Assembly: GCA_947503575.1 (NCBI GenBank)
Contig: CANNDZ010000002.1
Span: forward strand, 372,001-436,000
Reading direction: 5' to 3'
Length of the DNA stretch: 64,000 nucleotides
Source of the DNA: an uncultured Kordiimonas sp.
Lineage (GTDB): Bacteria; Pseudomonadota; Alphaproteobacteria; Sphingomonadales; Kordiimonadaceae
The notes beneath the pieces are model-generated. The model ran no database searches. It saw nothing but the letters and a program-made list of their open reading frames with translations, and was not told where the DNA came from. Each line of letters begins with the position of its first letter. The stretch's first letter is position 1. Of the stretch, positions 50,592-60,007 are shown one piece after another. The translations under genes were made by a program, and so were the position numbers.

Positions 50592-51257
50592 TTATTGCCG
50601 GACAAAAATCGGGCCGGGGATGTCCGCGCCGGGGTACAACCCTTCAATGCCTTTCTTCAGGAAAGTGGCAAGAATTGGGGACACACGCACGCTTGCAGAC
50701 TGGTCCAGATACGCATACTCGCTGCCCGTGTAATTCCAGGACTGGGTAAACTGCGGAACAATCACTGTATCCACTTCCTGAGTTTTCACCACGGCACCAG
50801 ACGCATCCACCAGGCTGAGCGTACCCACCATCCGGGTCGTGAAAGAATTAAAGCGATTAAGCGAATAATTAGACACCCAAAAATCTTCAATCTCAACCAC
50901 CAATTTATGGTCGGGGTTGCGGTCCTTCACCTGCTGCAGGTCATATTCGGCCATCGCCGCCACCAACGTTTTGAAGGAAAAATCCTCAACATCGGGGATC
51001 AACCGCTCGTTCGCAAACTCGGTTTCGCGGAACCGATTAACGTTGAGGTTACCAACCGGCCGTCGGTTCGCGCCTTCCACCCGGTAGGTGCGGAAAAACT
51101 TCTCCCGGCGCAATTCAATCCGGTCAATCCGCTTCATGTCTTCCTCAATGCGCGAGGAGAACTGCACATCCACGTCTCTGGCCGAAACACTCGCCGAAAC
51201 GCCCAAAGGCGCCCCCAAGGATACCGCCACAACCATCAATATTTTCAGCATTTTCAT
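50592..51257 (-). CDS. Exported protein, paralog B of a pair, unknown function
   Basis: 221 aa with a signal peptide (MKMLKILMVVAVSLGAPLGVSA). Homologous to the protein at 48972 over most of its length (blocks given there). It has a charged N-terminal helix (RIEEDMKRIDRIELRREKFF) and an Arg-rich strand. No catalytic motif is visible. It is followed by its own terminator. Confidence 0.75.
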   Translation of the reverse strand: MKMLKILMVVAVSLGAPLGVSASVSARDVDVQFSSRIEEDMKRIDRIELRREKFFRTYRVEGANRRPVGNLNVNRFRETEFANERLIPDVEDFSFKTLVAAMAEYDLQQVKDRNPDHKLVVEIEDFWVSNYSLNRFNSFTTRMVGTLSLVDASGAVVKTQEVDTVIVPQFTQSWNYTGSEYAYLDQSASVRVSPILATFLKKGIEGLYPGADIPGPIFVRQ

Positions 51258-51504
51258 TGCAAACTCCTGTCCCTAAGTAACGCCGCCCGCCTGCATCTCA
51301 ATCAGGCACTTATGTCTACTCTATGGACCCGATATACTGAACGCAAACTGAACCAAGGATGAACATGCCCCCTTGGGCCCAAACAATGTTGTATTTATCG
51401 CTGCAATAGCTTGCATTTTGGCCATGAAAAGGCTAAACCGCGCCGACTCGTACGGGATCGCCCGTCCGGGCAATCCGTCCTTGCATCCCTGGAGGAAGCG
51501 ACGG

Positions 51505-51532
51505 TCAGTATCCGGGTGGTCCGGATGACTGA
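51505..51532 (+). promoter_or_regulatory. Leader hairpin upstream of rplY
   Basis: TCAGT-ATCCGG-gtggt-CCGGAT-g-ACTGA: 11 base pairs with a single bulged G, ending 21 bases before the rplY start. Ribosomal-protein leaders often carry such structures for feedback control. The whole 296-bp gap (51258-51553) has no gene. No T run follows, so any control would be at translation. Confidence 0.45.
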
Positions 51533-51553
51533 ACAAAAGTTTGGAGAAAGTGA

Positions 51554-52213
51554 ATGGCTAAGGTCATCACCATCGAAGCGCAAACACGTGACCGGATTGG
51601 CAAGGGAGCCAGCCGTGCAACACGTCGCGCGGGCTTCGTACCAGCCGTGATTTATGGCGACAAAAAAGACCCTCAATCAATTCAGATCAAAGCAAACGAA
51701 CTGCAACGGCTGCTGAACCGTGGTGGTTTTCTGTCCCACACATACGACATTGTCGTGGACGGCAAGAAAACAACAGTTCTGCCTCGTGACCTGCAGTTGC
51801 ACCCTGTAACAGACCTGCCAATGCACATCGACTTCCTACGTCTTGGCAAGGGCTCTACCGTTACCATGGCCGTTCCGGTGCATGTGGTCGGTGAAGAAGA
51901 GTCTAAAGGCCTGAAACGCGGCGGTGTGATCAACAACACGCGTCACGACATTGAACTCAACGTTCCAGCCGATGCGATCCCAGAATTCATTGAAGTGAAC
52001 GTGGCTGATCTGGACCTGGGTGACGCTGTTAAAATTTCTGACATCACGCTGCCTGAAGGCGCGGTACCAACGATTACAGATCGTGACTTTACGATCCTGG
52101 CAATTGTGGCACCAAGCGGCCTCAAATCTGCACAAGGCGATGCTGACGATGAAGAGGGCGAAGACGGCGAAGCTGCTGCTGAAACAGCTGAAGACGGCGA
52201 CGCAGAAGATTAA
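51554..52213 (+). CDS. rplY: 50S ribosomal protein L25, long (TL5/CTC) form
   Basis: 219 aa. N-terminal 5S rRNA-binding beta domain (RDRIGKGASRATRRAGFVPAVIYG), then the CTC-type C-terminal domain (about 95-190) and an acidic tail (DDEEGEDGEAAAETAEDGDAED in two blocks). GGAG 8 bases before the ATG. Followed by pth, the usual order. Confidence 0.96.
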   Translation: MAKVITIEAQTRDRIGKGASRATRRAGFVPAVIYGDKKDPQSIQIKANELQRLLNRGGFLSHTYDIVVDGKKTTVLPRDLQLHPVTDLPMHIDFLRLGKGSTVTMAVPVHVVGEEESKGLKRGGVINNTRHDIELNVPADAIPEFIEVNVADLDLGDAVKISDITLPEGAVPTITDRDFTILAIVAPSGLKSAQGDADDEEGEDGEAAAETAEDGDAED

Positions 52214-52289
52214 AACTGCGGGAGCGCGCCCCGCGCTCCTTGCTGCCTGATAAAGCTTTCTGATGCAGCTTTTTGAAACGGGGGTTTTC

Positions 52290-53015
52290 ATGAAACTGTT
52301 TGTTGGTCTCGGAAATCCGGGCGACAAGTATGAAAACCACCGGCACAATATCGGATTTATGGCGGTGGACGAAATTGTCCGCCGCCATAATTTTTTGCCG
52401 GAAATCGGCAATGGCAAAAAACGCTGGCAAGCCCTGACACATGAAGGGCGGCTGGGCCGTGAAAAAGTCGTAGTCCTTAAACCGCAAACCTACATGAACG
52501 AAAGTGGCCGGTCGGTTGGCGAGGCCATGCGGTTTTTCAAGCTTGCGCCTGAGGACGTTGTTGTTTTTTACGACGAACTGGATGTCGCCTTTGGGAAAAT
52601 CAAAGCCAAAAAAGGTGGTGGTTCAGCGGGACACAATGGCATCAAGTCAATCGCGGCACACATCGGCCCAGACTTTGAACGGGTCCGCATGGGTATTGGC
52701 CATCCGGGCGACAAATCGCGTGTACACGGGCATGTGCTCGGTGATTTTGCGAAGTCAGAACTGGATGGGCGCGATGCCATGATTGATGCCGTCGCGGCAG
52801 AAGCATCCTGGCTGGCCGATAGTGACCGCCCACGATTTTTGGCAGAAGTGGCACGCCGCCTGAACCCAGTGCGCGAAGCCAAAACGCCAAAGAAGGCATC
52901 TGGTGCTGCGCAAAAGCCCGGCAAGGCGGCGCAAACCAATCAAGAACAAGGGGCACCAGGCCCCATGGCCTCTGCGCTAAAGGCTTTGGCTGACAAATTG
53001 AAAGGGACTGAATAA
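52290..53015 (+). CDS. pth: Peptidyl-tRNA hydrolase
   Basis: 241 aa from ATG 52290 (GGGGG 5 bases before), not the frame-extended 52263. '[18 protein letters not shown]' holds the catalytic His, with '[13 protein letters not shown]' and '[15 protein letters not shown]' downstream. It recycles peptidyl-tRNA. A Lys/Ala/Pro-rich extension of about 50 residues follows the usual end. Its stop overlaps the ychF start by one base (TAATG). Confidence 0.97.
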   Translation: MKLFVGLGNPGDKYENHRHNIGFMAVDEIVRRHNFLPEIGNGKKRWQALTHEGRLGREKVVVLKPQTYMNESGRSVGEAMRFFKLAPEDVVVFYDELDVAFGKIKAKKGGGSAGHNGIKSIAAHIGPDFERVRMGIGHPGDKSRVHGHVLGDFAKSELDGRDAMIDAVAAEASWLADSDRPRFLAEVARRLNPVREAKTPKKASGAAQKPGKAAQTNQEQGAPGPMASALKALADKLKGTE

Positions 53016-54118
53016 TGGGTTTCAAGTGTGGCATCGTAGGCTTGCCTAATGTTGGCAAATCAACTCTGTTCAATGCGCTGACCAACACCGCAAACGCGGC
53101 GGCAGCCAATTACCCGTTTTGCACCATCGAACCCAATGTTGGCCAGGTGCCTGTGCCCGACGAACGCTTGTTCAAGCTCGCGGAACTGGCGAACAGCAAA
53201 GAAATTATCCCAACCCAACTGTCGTTCGTTGATATCGCGGGCCTTGTTCGCGGCGCGTCAAAGGGCGAAGGCCTGGGCAACCAATTCCTGGCCAACATCC
53301 GCGAAACAGATGCAATCTGCCACGTATTGCGCTGTTTTGAAGACGACGACATCACTCACGTTGATGGCCGCGTTGACCCGGTGTCTGATGCCGAAACCAT
53401 TGAAACGGAACTGATGCTGGCTGACCTTGAAAGCCTGGAAGGCCGCATCCACGGTCTTGGCCGCAAGGTACGCGGCGGCGACAAAGACGCCAAGCTGACC
53501 ATGGATATGATTGAAAAGGTTATTCCTCTGTTGAAAGACGGCAAGCCTGCCCGCCTGATAGAAGTTGGCAATGAAGACGAAGACAAAGCCTTTCGTGAAC
53601 TGCAATTGCTGACCTCCAAGCCAATCCTCTATATCTGCAATGTGGACGAAGACAGCGCATCCGAAGGCAACGAGTTTTCCCGCGCTGTTGAGGAAATGGC
53701 AAAGCGTCAGGGCGCAGGCTGCGTGGTTATTTCCGCCGCTGTTGAAGCAGAGATCGCGCAACTGGACGACGACGAGGAAAAAACCGAGTTTCTGGAAACG
53801 TTGGGGCTGGGCCAAACCGGCTTGGCGCGGGTTATCCGCGCCGGGTACGATTTGCTGGAATTAATCACCTACTTCACTTGTGGGCCAAAAGAAGCGCGCG
53901 CCTGGACCATTACGGTTGGCACAAAAGCACCGCAGGCGGCAGGCGTTATCCACACAGATTTTGAACAGGGCTTCATCCGGGCGGAAACCACGTCCTACGA
54001 TGATTTTGTCAGCCTGGGCGGCGAACAAGGCGCGAAAGACGCAGGTAAAATGCGGCTTGAAGGTAAGGAATATGTGGTTGTTGACGGCGACGTGATGCAC
54101 TTCCGCTTTGCCAATTGA
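53015..54118 (+). CDS. ychF: Ribosome-binding ATPase YchF
   Basis: 367 aa. P-loop '[15 protein letters not shown]', '[22 protein letters not shown]', '[16 protein letters not shown]' and a C-terminal TGS domain ('[30 protein letters not shown]'). OLA1/YchF proteins bind ribosomes, prefer ATP and are linked to oxidative-stress responses. Overlaps pth by one base. Confidence 0.97.
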   Translation: MGFKCGIVGLPNVGKSTLFNALTNTANAAAANYPFCTIEPNVGQVPVPDERLFKLAELANSKEIIPTQLSFVDIAGLVRGASKGEGLGNQFLANIRETDAICHVLRCFEDDDITHVDGRVDPVSDAETIETELMLADLESLEGRIHGLGRKVRGGDKDAKLTMDMIEKVIPLLKDGKPARLIEVGNEDEDKAFRELQLLTSKPILYICNVDEDSASEGNEFSRAVEEMAKRQGAGCVVISAAVEAEIAQLDDDEEKTEFLETLGLGQTGLARVIRAGYDLLELITYFTCGPKEARAWTITVGTKAPQAAGVIHTDFEQGFIRAETTSYDDFVSLGGEQGAKDAGKMRLEGKEYVVVDGDVMHFRFAN

Positions 54119-54121
54119 TCA

Positions 54122-54149
54122 GGCTTTACCGTAGACCTACGATAAAGCC
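54122..54149. terminator. Convergent 3'-end hairpin between ychF and the DUF2007 gene
   Basis: GGCTTTA-c-CGTAG-ac-CTACG-a-TAAAGCC: 12 base pairs with one C-A mismatch. It starts 4 bases after the ychF stop and covers the stop codon of the convergent gene. No T run, so it may act as an RNA 3'-end stabiliser rather than an intrinsic terminator. Confidence 0.45.
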
Positions 54150-54610
54150 AGAACGCCCATCGCCACAAAATATAGCGCCGCCATTACAAACACGATTTTC
54201 ATCGGACTGGTCAGGTCTTTGGTCGCACCATTGAACCGCTCGCCGCAGTTTTCGCATACGCGCTTGCGACCACCTATCGGTGCCATCATAACGTCTACAA
54301 CAAAGAATAGCGGCAGCCAAAGCATCGACCTGTGCCGCGTAACCTGCCACCCGCCGCAGGTAGGGCACACATCAATCGGCTCATCCGTTGCGGGCACGTC
54401 ATCTGCAAGCGTGGTGTCATTGAGAAGCGACGCCGCATCTTCAAAATCAGAGCTCGGAACCCACAGCCGGTGGCCAAGCGCGAGGCTCATATGGGGCATA
54501 ATGGATCCCAAACCGGCGTTATCCATATGTACCAGAAAGCCAGACTGCTCCAAAAGTCCGCGCTTGATCAACGCTTCACTGTAATCAGATGTTTCAAAAA
54601 CCACCTTCAT
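54137..54610 (-). CDS. DUF2007 domain protein with zinc ribbon and membrane segments
   Basis: 157 aa. The N-terminal DUF2007 part ('SDYSEALIKRGLLEQSGFLVHMDN...LWVPSSDFEDAASLL') resembles a PII-like signal-transducing module. Then come two CxxC pairs (C82/C85 and C119/C122) that would form a split zinc ribbon, with hydrophobic segments at about 95-112 and 137-157. It is the last of three genes on this strand, 7 bp after the membrane paralog. Confidence 0.75.
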   Translation of the reverse strand: MKVVFETSDYSEALIKRGLLEQSGFLVHMDNAGLGSIMPHMSLALGHRLWVPSSDFEDAASLLNDTTLADDVPATDEPIDVCPTCGGWQVTRHRSMLWLPLFFVVDVMMAPIGGRKRVCENCGERFNGATKDLTSPMKIVFVMAALYFVAMGVLALS

Positions 54611-54617
54611 CCGCAGG

Positions 54618-55277
54618 TTACCTCAGACCAAAAGCTTTGGATATAAAGGGCATAGACCCTTGCAGATAGGTCAGCACCGGAATGGCCAGCAGCCAGATTT
54701 TCCCACCACCCGGCGCATCAATAGTGGTGATTACCAAAAGCGTGAAGGCGGGTAGAAAAAACAAAATTCGGTATTTTTTCGTTGCTTGGCTATGGCTGGT
54801 CTGCCGGCGTTTCTGGACCAGAAAGTGTAACCAGATACCTAGCAGCCAGTAAACAAACACCACACATGCAAACAGCTGGATCGTTGCCGCAGACGGTTGT
54901 TCAACAAACCAGTTCTGCTGGATACCAAGCGCACCAAAACCAGTGGGGACAAGTACCGTTAATAATGCAAAACCAAGCCTGAACCGCTGCAATATCTGTA
55001 TCTGCCCTTGTGAGCCAGATATGCGATCACTGTAGCAAAACCATATCATAGCGGCGCTGAGGATCTGTAAATTAAGGATAATTTCCCAAACAAAGCGGGA
55101 CCGGTTCATCACCCGCTCGCCTTCAGTTGCACCCAGATACTGAAACAGCATAAAGGCCAAAATGCCCCCGGTTATGTTAAGCGCAACAGCGCCCATAAGG
55201 GCTTTACTATCCCGAAGCTGAATGCTGCGCGCTGGTAGCCGCAATGAGTTTGTTTTTTGGGGCTGGTCCGATGTCAT
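54618..55277 (-). CDS. Six-helix membrane protein, tandem paralog 2
   Basis: 219 aa, about six hydrophobic helices. It aligns with the next upstream gene: RDSKALMGAVALNITGGILAF versus KDYRALYGALALTIVGVFLSF, WEIILNLQILSAAMIWF versus WEILLNVQILCFAFMWF. A tandem duplication of an unknown membrane family. No motif for transport or catalysis recognised. It overlaps the upstream gene by 4 bp and precedes the DUF2007 gene, so the three form an operon. Confidence 0.75.
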   Translation of the reverse strand: MTSDQPQKTNSLRLPARSIQLRDSKALMGAVALNITGGILAFMLFQYLGATEGERVMNRSRFVWEIILNLQILSAAMIWFCYSDRISGSQGQIQILQRFRLGFALLTVLVPTGFGALGIQQNWFVEQPSAATIQLFACVVFVYWLLGIWLHFLVQKRRQTSHSQATKKYRILFFLPAFTLLVITTIDAPGGGKIWLLAIPVLTYLQGSMPFISKAFGLR

Positions 55278-55921
55278 ACCATTACCTGCACGGGGCGGTC
55301 ATGCGGTGGGGGGCGAAATGCTTTTTCGACATAGGCAAGCGCCCCGTGAAAGCAGCATAAAAACGCGGCTGACGCATACCCAAGGTTGACCGGTAGATAG
55401 TCATTACATACCAGCAGGACAATCATCAAAACAGCGACCAGATGACGTGTTATGCCAAGGTGTGACAAGATTCGGCTCGGCTTTTTCGCCTTGTGAAATA
55501 TGATTGCCTGCACAGTCGGCACAGCGAAGTTGCTGACAAGCCATATGTAGACTGCGACCCTAACGATGAGTTTAGTTGTTTCCTGCGATGGCGGGTTTCG
55601 GTACCAGTCGTAGTAAGCGCCGAGAACCAGCATGATGACCGGCAGCCCGACCGCCATCATACTGACCATGAAATTGACCACTGCCCGTGCACGCCACTTG
55701 CCGCTGGCATATGCGATACGATTATGATGGCTAAACCACATGAAAGCGAAACACAGGATTTGAACATTGAGCAAAATTTCCCAGTACCAGCGCTGGCTTA
55801 AGATACTGGTGTCAAAGGCATCACCGTTCACATGAACAAGACTGTTGAAAGACAGGAATACGCCGACGATTGTAAGTGCTAGAGCACCATATAACGCCCT
55901 GTAGTCCTTAATTTTTTGCAC
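55274..55921 (-). CDS. Six-helix membrane protein, tandem paralog 1
   Basis: 215 aa, about six hydrophobic helices, paralogous to the downstream gene (see there). 'WFSHHNRIAY' after helix 2 and a His/Arg-rich C-terminus (EKAFRPPPHDRPVQ) differ from the partner. First gene of the three-gene operon. Unknown function. Confidence 0.75.
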   Translation of the reverse strand: MQKIKDYRALYGALALTIVGVFLSFNSLVHVNGDAFDTSILSQRWYWEILLNVQILCFAFMWFSHHNRIAYASGKWRARAVVNFMVSMMAVGLPVIMLVLGAYYDWYRNPPSQETTKLIVRVAVYIWLVSNFAVPTVQAIIFHKAKKPSRILSHLGITRHLVAVLMIVLLVCNDYLPVNLGYASAAFLCCFHGALAYVEKAFRPPPHDRPVQVMV

Positions 55922-55983
55922 AGCGGCACTCCACTATCACCCAGGTGGAAGCCGGGGCCCGAAACAAGGCCCCGGGTAACGAT

Positions 55984-57291
55984 TTAGTCCTTATGAACTG
56001 TGCCACCCTTCATAACGAATGTAACATCAAGCAGCGCAGAAATATCCGATAGCGGACTTTTGTCCATTGCGATGATATCTGCGTATTTGTTCGCTTCCAG
56101 CGTGCCAAGACTATCGCTCATGTCAATCAGGTCTGCTGCATTGACCGTCGCCGCCTTCAGAATATCAGCCTCTGACATGCCCGCTTCCTTCATCAGCAAC
56201 GCTTCTTCCGCATTGGTACCATGACGGGACACGCCTGAGTCTGTGCCATACGCGATTTTGACACCTTCACGGTAGGCGTTGGCAAAGCTGTCTGCCATAT
56301 CGGCCCCAACACGAAGCGCTTTAGCCTTGATAGCCGGGCTCATGAAGTCGCTGTTTGATGCCATTTTAACAACTGTCGCACCCGCGAGCAGTGTTGGCAC
56401 CAGATACGCCCCTGTTTCCTTGAACAGACGGATGGATTCTGCGTCCGTATAAGAACCGTGCTCTATGCTGTCGACACCGGCGCGCAGCGCGGCATTAATG
56501 CCTTCGGCAGCGTGGGCATGCGCGGCCACCTTGCGACCAAGACCGTGGGCAGTGTCCATCACTTCAACTAGTTCATCATTAGTCATCTGCTGGCCCGTGC
56601 CGGTGTTGGTGTCGCTCAAGACACCGCCGGTCGCCGTGATTTTGATAACATCTGCCCCAAACTTGATGGCGCGGCGAGTTGCGCGGCGGCAGTCGGCTGC
56701 GCCGTCACAAATGGTTTTTGATGTATATTTCTCCAGCAGGTCTGGTCGCATGCCGTCCACATCACCGTGGCCACCAGTGACCGATACACCACCAGACCCA
56801 ATGATGCGCGGACCATCAATCCAGCCACGGGCAACACCATCACGCAGGGCGTACAGTTGCTCTGGTTGCGCGCCCAGATCACGCACGGTTGTAAACCCTG
56901 CCATCAGGGTTTGTTTGGCATAATGGACACTCTGCATGGCAACGTCGGCGTCTGACATGCGCAAGCGCTGGCTGTCGCTGTTCGGGCCCAACTCCATTTG
57001 GATGTGCACATGCATATCCATCAGCCCTGGCATCACAAACTTGTCTTTCAGATCAATGGCTTGTGCGTCTTCGCCAAATTCGCCCGGATTGCGGTACCCA
57101 TCCATTACAGCAGTGATACGGCCGTCCTCAATAACAACGGTCTGTTCTGACTTTGGCGTGCTACCGGGCACTGCCAACAGTTCCCCTGCATGAATTACCT
57201 TGATATCAGCGGCAAGCGCTGCGGAGCTGCCAGCAGCCATCATACTGGCCGCGGCAACCGTGCCCAAAAGAGCGTACTTCATTCTATTCAT
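55984..57291 (-). CDS. Exported amidohydrolase (imidazolonepropionase-like)
   Basis: 435 aa from ATG 57291 (AGGGA about 9 bases before). Signal peptide MNRMKYALLGTVAAASMMAAGSSAALA. Metal motif HVH (H94, H96) in 'PGLMDMHVHI', a likely carbamylated Lys in 'GADVIKITATGG', His in 'KVAAHAHA' and 'SIEHGSY', and Asp in 'YGTDSGVS'. This layout matches periplasmic Xaa-Pro/Xaa-Arg dipeptidase-type amidohydrolases. Stands alone. Confidence 0.88.
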   Translation of the reverse strand: MNRMKYALLGTVAAASMMAAGSSAALAADIKVIHAGELLAVPGSTPKSEQTVVIEDGRITAVMDGYRNPGEFGEDAQAIDLKDKFVMPGLMDMHVHIQMELGPNSDSQRLRMSDADVAMQSVHYAKQTLMAGFTTVRDLGAQPEQLYALRDGVARGWIDGPRIIGSGGVSVTGGHGDVDGMRPDLLEKYTSKTICDGAADCRRATRRAIKFGADVIKITATGGVLSDTNTGTGQQMTNDELVEVMDTAHGLGRKVAAHAHAAEGINAALRAGVDSIEHGSYTDAESIRLFKETGAYLVPTLLAGATVVKMASNSDFMSPAIKAKALRVGADMADSFANAYREGVKIAYGTDSGVSRHGTNAEEALLMKEAGMSEADILKAATVNAADLIDMSDSLGTLEANKYADIIAMDKSPLSDISALLDVTFVMKGGTVHKD

Positions 57292-57570
57292 TGTTTGTTT
57301 CCCTGGATTTCCTTCGTTGGTCGTGGAACACCCCAACCTTCCTCAAAAAGACATGCCTCAATAAATGTGTAAGGGGCTTTTGGCAGCGGAACTTACGCAG
57401 AAAATTATCTGCAATAAAACGCGACAGCCCCTTCCCCACATGCTGTAACAGCAGACCAAGTGTGGCATAGCGACCCAAAATGTCAAATGAACCCGGCACC
57501 GGCGCGCACCAAAGCAATAGAAACAGCCATAAGCTGCCTATTACATCTTTAGATTATATTTTGGGATCAG

Positions 57571-58509
57571 TTACTTGAGCGATTCTGTATCGACTGTCGT
57601 GGTTGATATGGGCGTTTTTTGTGTTTCCGCCGAAACAACCATGGCAGTTGATTCTTTGGTAACCTCAAGCGAAGACAGATACATCTTTACCCGCCCCATG
57701 CCGGTCGACACCTCTGCCCGTACCGGCAAAATATAGGCACCATCTTCAAAAACCTGCACCCACAATTTTGGCGGCTTTTCGTCATTTTCTTTGCCTTTTG
57801 CGCGCCTTTTCTCTTCTTTTCTGCGTCTTTTTTCCGCTTTTTTCTTCTGTTTTTCGGTCAGTATGCGCTTACCGGCGACCAATTCGCCGCCAAAGCTGCA
57901 CTCATACGCCTCACCGCTGAAGGGTGATTTGCCCGAAGGCTCTAGCATTACAGGGTCCGGCAGGCAGGTAATATCCCAGTCAAAAACCGTATCGCCATCA
58001 AAGGACCGCACCACCATTGGTTCGTTTGCGGTTGCGCGTTCCAGTGGCATGCTAATCAGCTTCACCACCATTGATGCGGGGTCCGGGCCGCGCTGCAAAT
58101 CTTCGGGAACTGGCTCGCGTTTGCTTTCTTCCAGCCATTTTTCTGGCCAGTCAAGCTGCTGGTCAAGCAGCAAACCCGTAGTGTCAAACGTCATTGTTTG
58201 CGCGTAGTTTTCGCCGTCCCAGCGCCCTGAATTTTCATAGAGCGTTGGCACGGGCGCACCATCATCCATACGGCCTTTTGCACGGGCATTACTATACCCG
58301 TTGGCAAACAGTTTCGCCATACCGCGTATTCTGAAATCAACAGAAAATTCATAAGCTTGACTGTCAATTGTTGCACTTGAATTGGCTTCTGAAACCAACA
58401 AAGCACCCCAATAAAACTTATATTGGGCTTGCAGTTTATCACCTGCCATTGCCCCTGTTGAAGCGGCAGCAACCGCCCCTAAGGCCAGTCCTGAAAGCCA
58501 TGAACGCAT
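57571..58509 (-). CDS. Exported DUF3108 family protein with a basic insert
   Basis: 312 aa with a signal peptide (MRSWLSGLALGAVAAASTGAMA). 'YKFYWGALLVSEANSSATID' and 'YAQTMTFDTTGLL' are the DUF3108 pattern, a periplasmic beta-rich family. Residues about 214-245 are a Lys/Arg/Glu-rich low-complexity insert (KQKKKAEKRRRKEEKRRAKG), unusual in an exported protein and likely a flexible, RNA- or membrane-contacting loop. The rest of the domain resumes after it ('LWVQVFEDGAYILPVRAEV'). Confidence 0.75.
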   Translation of the reverse strand: MRSWLSGLALGAVAAASTGAMAGDKLQAQYKFYWGALLVSEANSSATIDSQAYEFSVDFRIRGMAKLFANGYSNARAKGRMDDGAPVPTLYENSGRWDGENYAQTMTFDTTGLLLDQQLDWPEKWLEESKREPVPEDLQRGPDPASMVVKLISMPLERATANEPMVVRSFDGDTVFDWDITCLPDPVMLEPSGKSPFSGEAYECSFGGELVAGKRILTEKQKKKAEKRRRKEEKRRAKGKENDEKPPKLWVQVFEDGAYILPVRAEVSTGMGRVKMYLSSLEVTKESTAMVVSAETQKTPISTTTVDTESLK

Positions 58510-58647
58510 GTCGTGTCCCTTTTTTCTTTTATGCTTTACCCAAATTATGGCCAGATCAAGGGCAAAGCGACGGAATTACACAATACTATTAGTTTTTACG
58601 GCTGAATATGACAACCGGACCGCCCAGCAGCAGACCCTATCATCGTA

Positions 58648-59808
58648 TTATCTGTCCCGGTAGCGCAGCATATCCGGGGTAAGCTGAGAAAGAGCTGTAA
58701 CGCCCATCAGTTTCATGGCGCGCTCGATTTCGCTGTGCATATTTGATAGCGCCCGCTCCACCCCCGGCTTGCCAGCCGCCGCCAAGGCATACAAATACAT
58801 CCTTCCGCCAGAAACTGCTGTTGCGCCTGCCGCCATTGCCTTTAGTACATGGGTACCGCGCCGCACACCACCATCCAAAATCACTTCAATGTCACCGCCA
58901 ACTGCATCGGTGATTTCCTTGATTTGGTCAAACGGCGTGCGTGAACCATCAAGCTGCCGTCCGCCATGGTTTGACACCATGATAGCTGACGCGCCAATTT
59001 CAACGGCTTTGCGAGCATCTGCCACACTCATAATACCCTTCAGGCAAAAGGGTTTACTCCACTTTGCACACAGGTCTGCTGCATCATCCCAATTCATCGA
59101 CTGGTCCAGAAACCCTGAGAAATATTCCGCAACCGAAACAGAAATGTTGGACCCTTCCGGAATGTGGCCTTTCAGTTCCGCCAACTCAAACGCTTCGCGC
59201 ACAAAATAATTATACGCCCAGGAAGGATGGGTCGCAAAACTCAGTAGGCTTTTCAACGTCAGGCGGGGCGGTGTGGTAAACCCTGTGTGCAGGTCGCGTT
59301 CGCGCTTGCCGCCGGTGATAGTGTCCACCGTCAGTGCCAGTGCATCAAATCCTGCGGCTTTTGCACTTTCCAGCATGGTCGCGTTTAGGCCACGGTCTTT
59401 ATGAAAATAAAACTGAAACAGCTTCGGTGAGTTGGTCATGGCGCCAATTTCGGCTAGGCTGACTGTGCTAAGGGACGACACGCCAAAATACGTACCAAAT
59501 TTATCTGCCGCGCGGGCCACTGCGCGCTCCCCGTCATGATGGAACAGGCGCTGCAACGCTGTGGGCGAACAGAACAAAGGCATGTCCAGCTTTTGCCCCA
59601 TTACCGTGACCGACATATCAATGTCTTCCACACCGGCCAGCACATTGGGCACAAGGTCACAGTCATCAAAGGCTGAGCTATTGCGCCGATACGTTACCTC
59701 GTCGTCCGCCGCACCGTCGATATAGTGAAAAATCGGCCCCGGCAGGCGCTGCTTGGCGAGCAGCCGCAGGTCTTCAACATTGTGGCAATTAGCAAGTTTC
59801 CGGAACAT
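58648..59808 (-). CDS. FMN-dependent alpha-hydroxy-acid oxidase/dehydrogenase
   Basis: 386 aa from ATG 59808 (GGAAGG 5 bases upstream). TIM barrel with the N-terminal 'PGPIFHYIDGAADDEVTYRRN', FMN-binding 'FCLKGIM' (Lys) and the catalytic 'VSNHGGRQLDG' with His and Arg. Closest by pattern to L-lactate dehydrogenase (LldD) and glycolate/mandelate oxidases. The substrate is not fixed by visible residues. Confidence 0.9.
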   Translation of the reverse strand: MFRKLANCHNVEDLRLLAKQRLPGPIFHYIDGAADDEVTYRRNSSAFDDCDLVPNVLAGVEDIDMSVTVMGQKLDMPLFCSPTALQRLFHHDGERAVARAADKFGTYFGVSSLSTVSLAEIGAMTNSPKLFQFYFHKDRGLNATMLESAKAAGFDALALTVDTITGGKRERDLHTGFTTPPRLTLKSLLSFATHPSWAYNYFVREAFELAELKGHIPEGSNISVSVAEYFSGFLDQSMNWDDAADLCAKWSKPFCLKGIMSVADARKAVEIGASAIMVSNHGGRQLDGSRTPFDQIKEITDAVGGDIEVILDGGVRRGTHVLKAMAAGATAVSGGRMYLYALAAAGKPGVERALSNMHSEIERAMKLMGVTALSQLTPDMLRYRDR

Positions 59809-60007
59809 CGGCCTTCCCGCAGATAGAGTGACGAAAGCAAACATGCTGTGTTTCTGATGATTTTGCCAGACCAAATGAAGACAAACCAGTTGTCAGCAGA
59901 TGCGCCCCTAACTATTTTCTATAGTTGCTATTCACCTTCTCATCTTGACGATGCACGCCTCCGCGCCATTTTTCATCGTGAGCAACGACAGCATCAGGAG
60001 GAAAGCA

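Noticed and set aside
50538-51362. 274-codon plus-strand frame across paralog B
   Set aside because: It covers the terminator and the antisense of an exported protein with a proven paralog.
57292-57570. Possible small gene between the amidohydrolase and DUF3108 genes
   Set aside because: The only frame (77 codons, 57284-57517) overlaps the amidohydrolase start and lacks a ribosome binding site.
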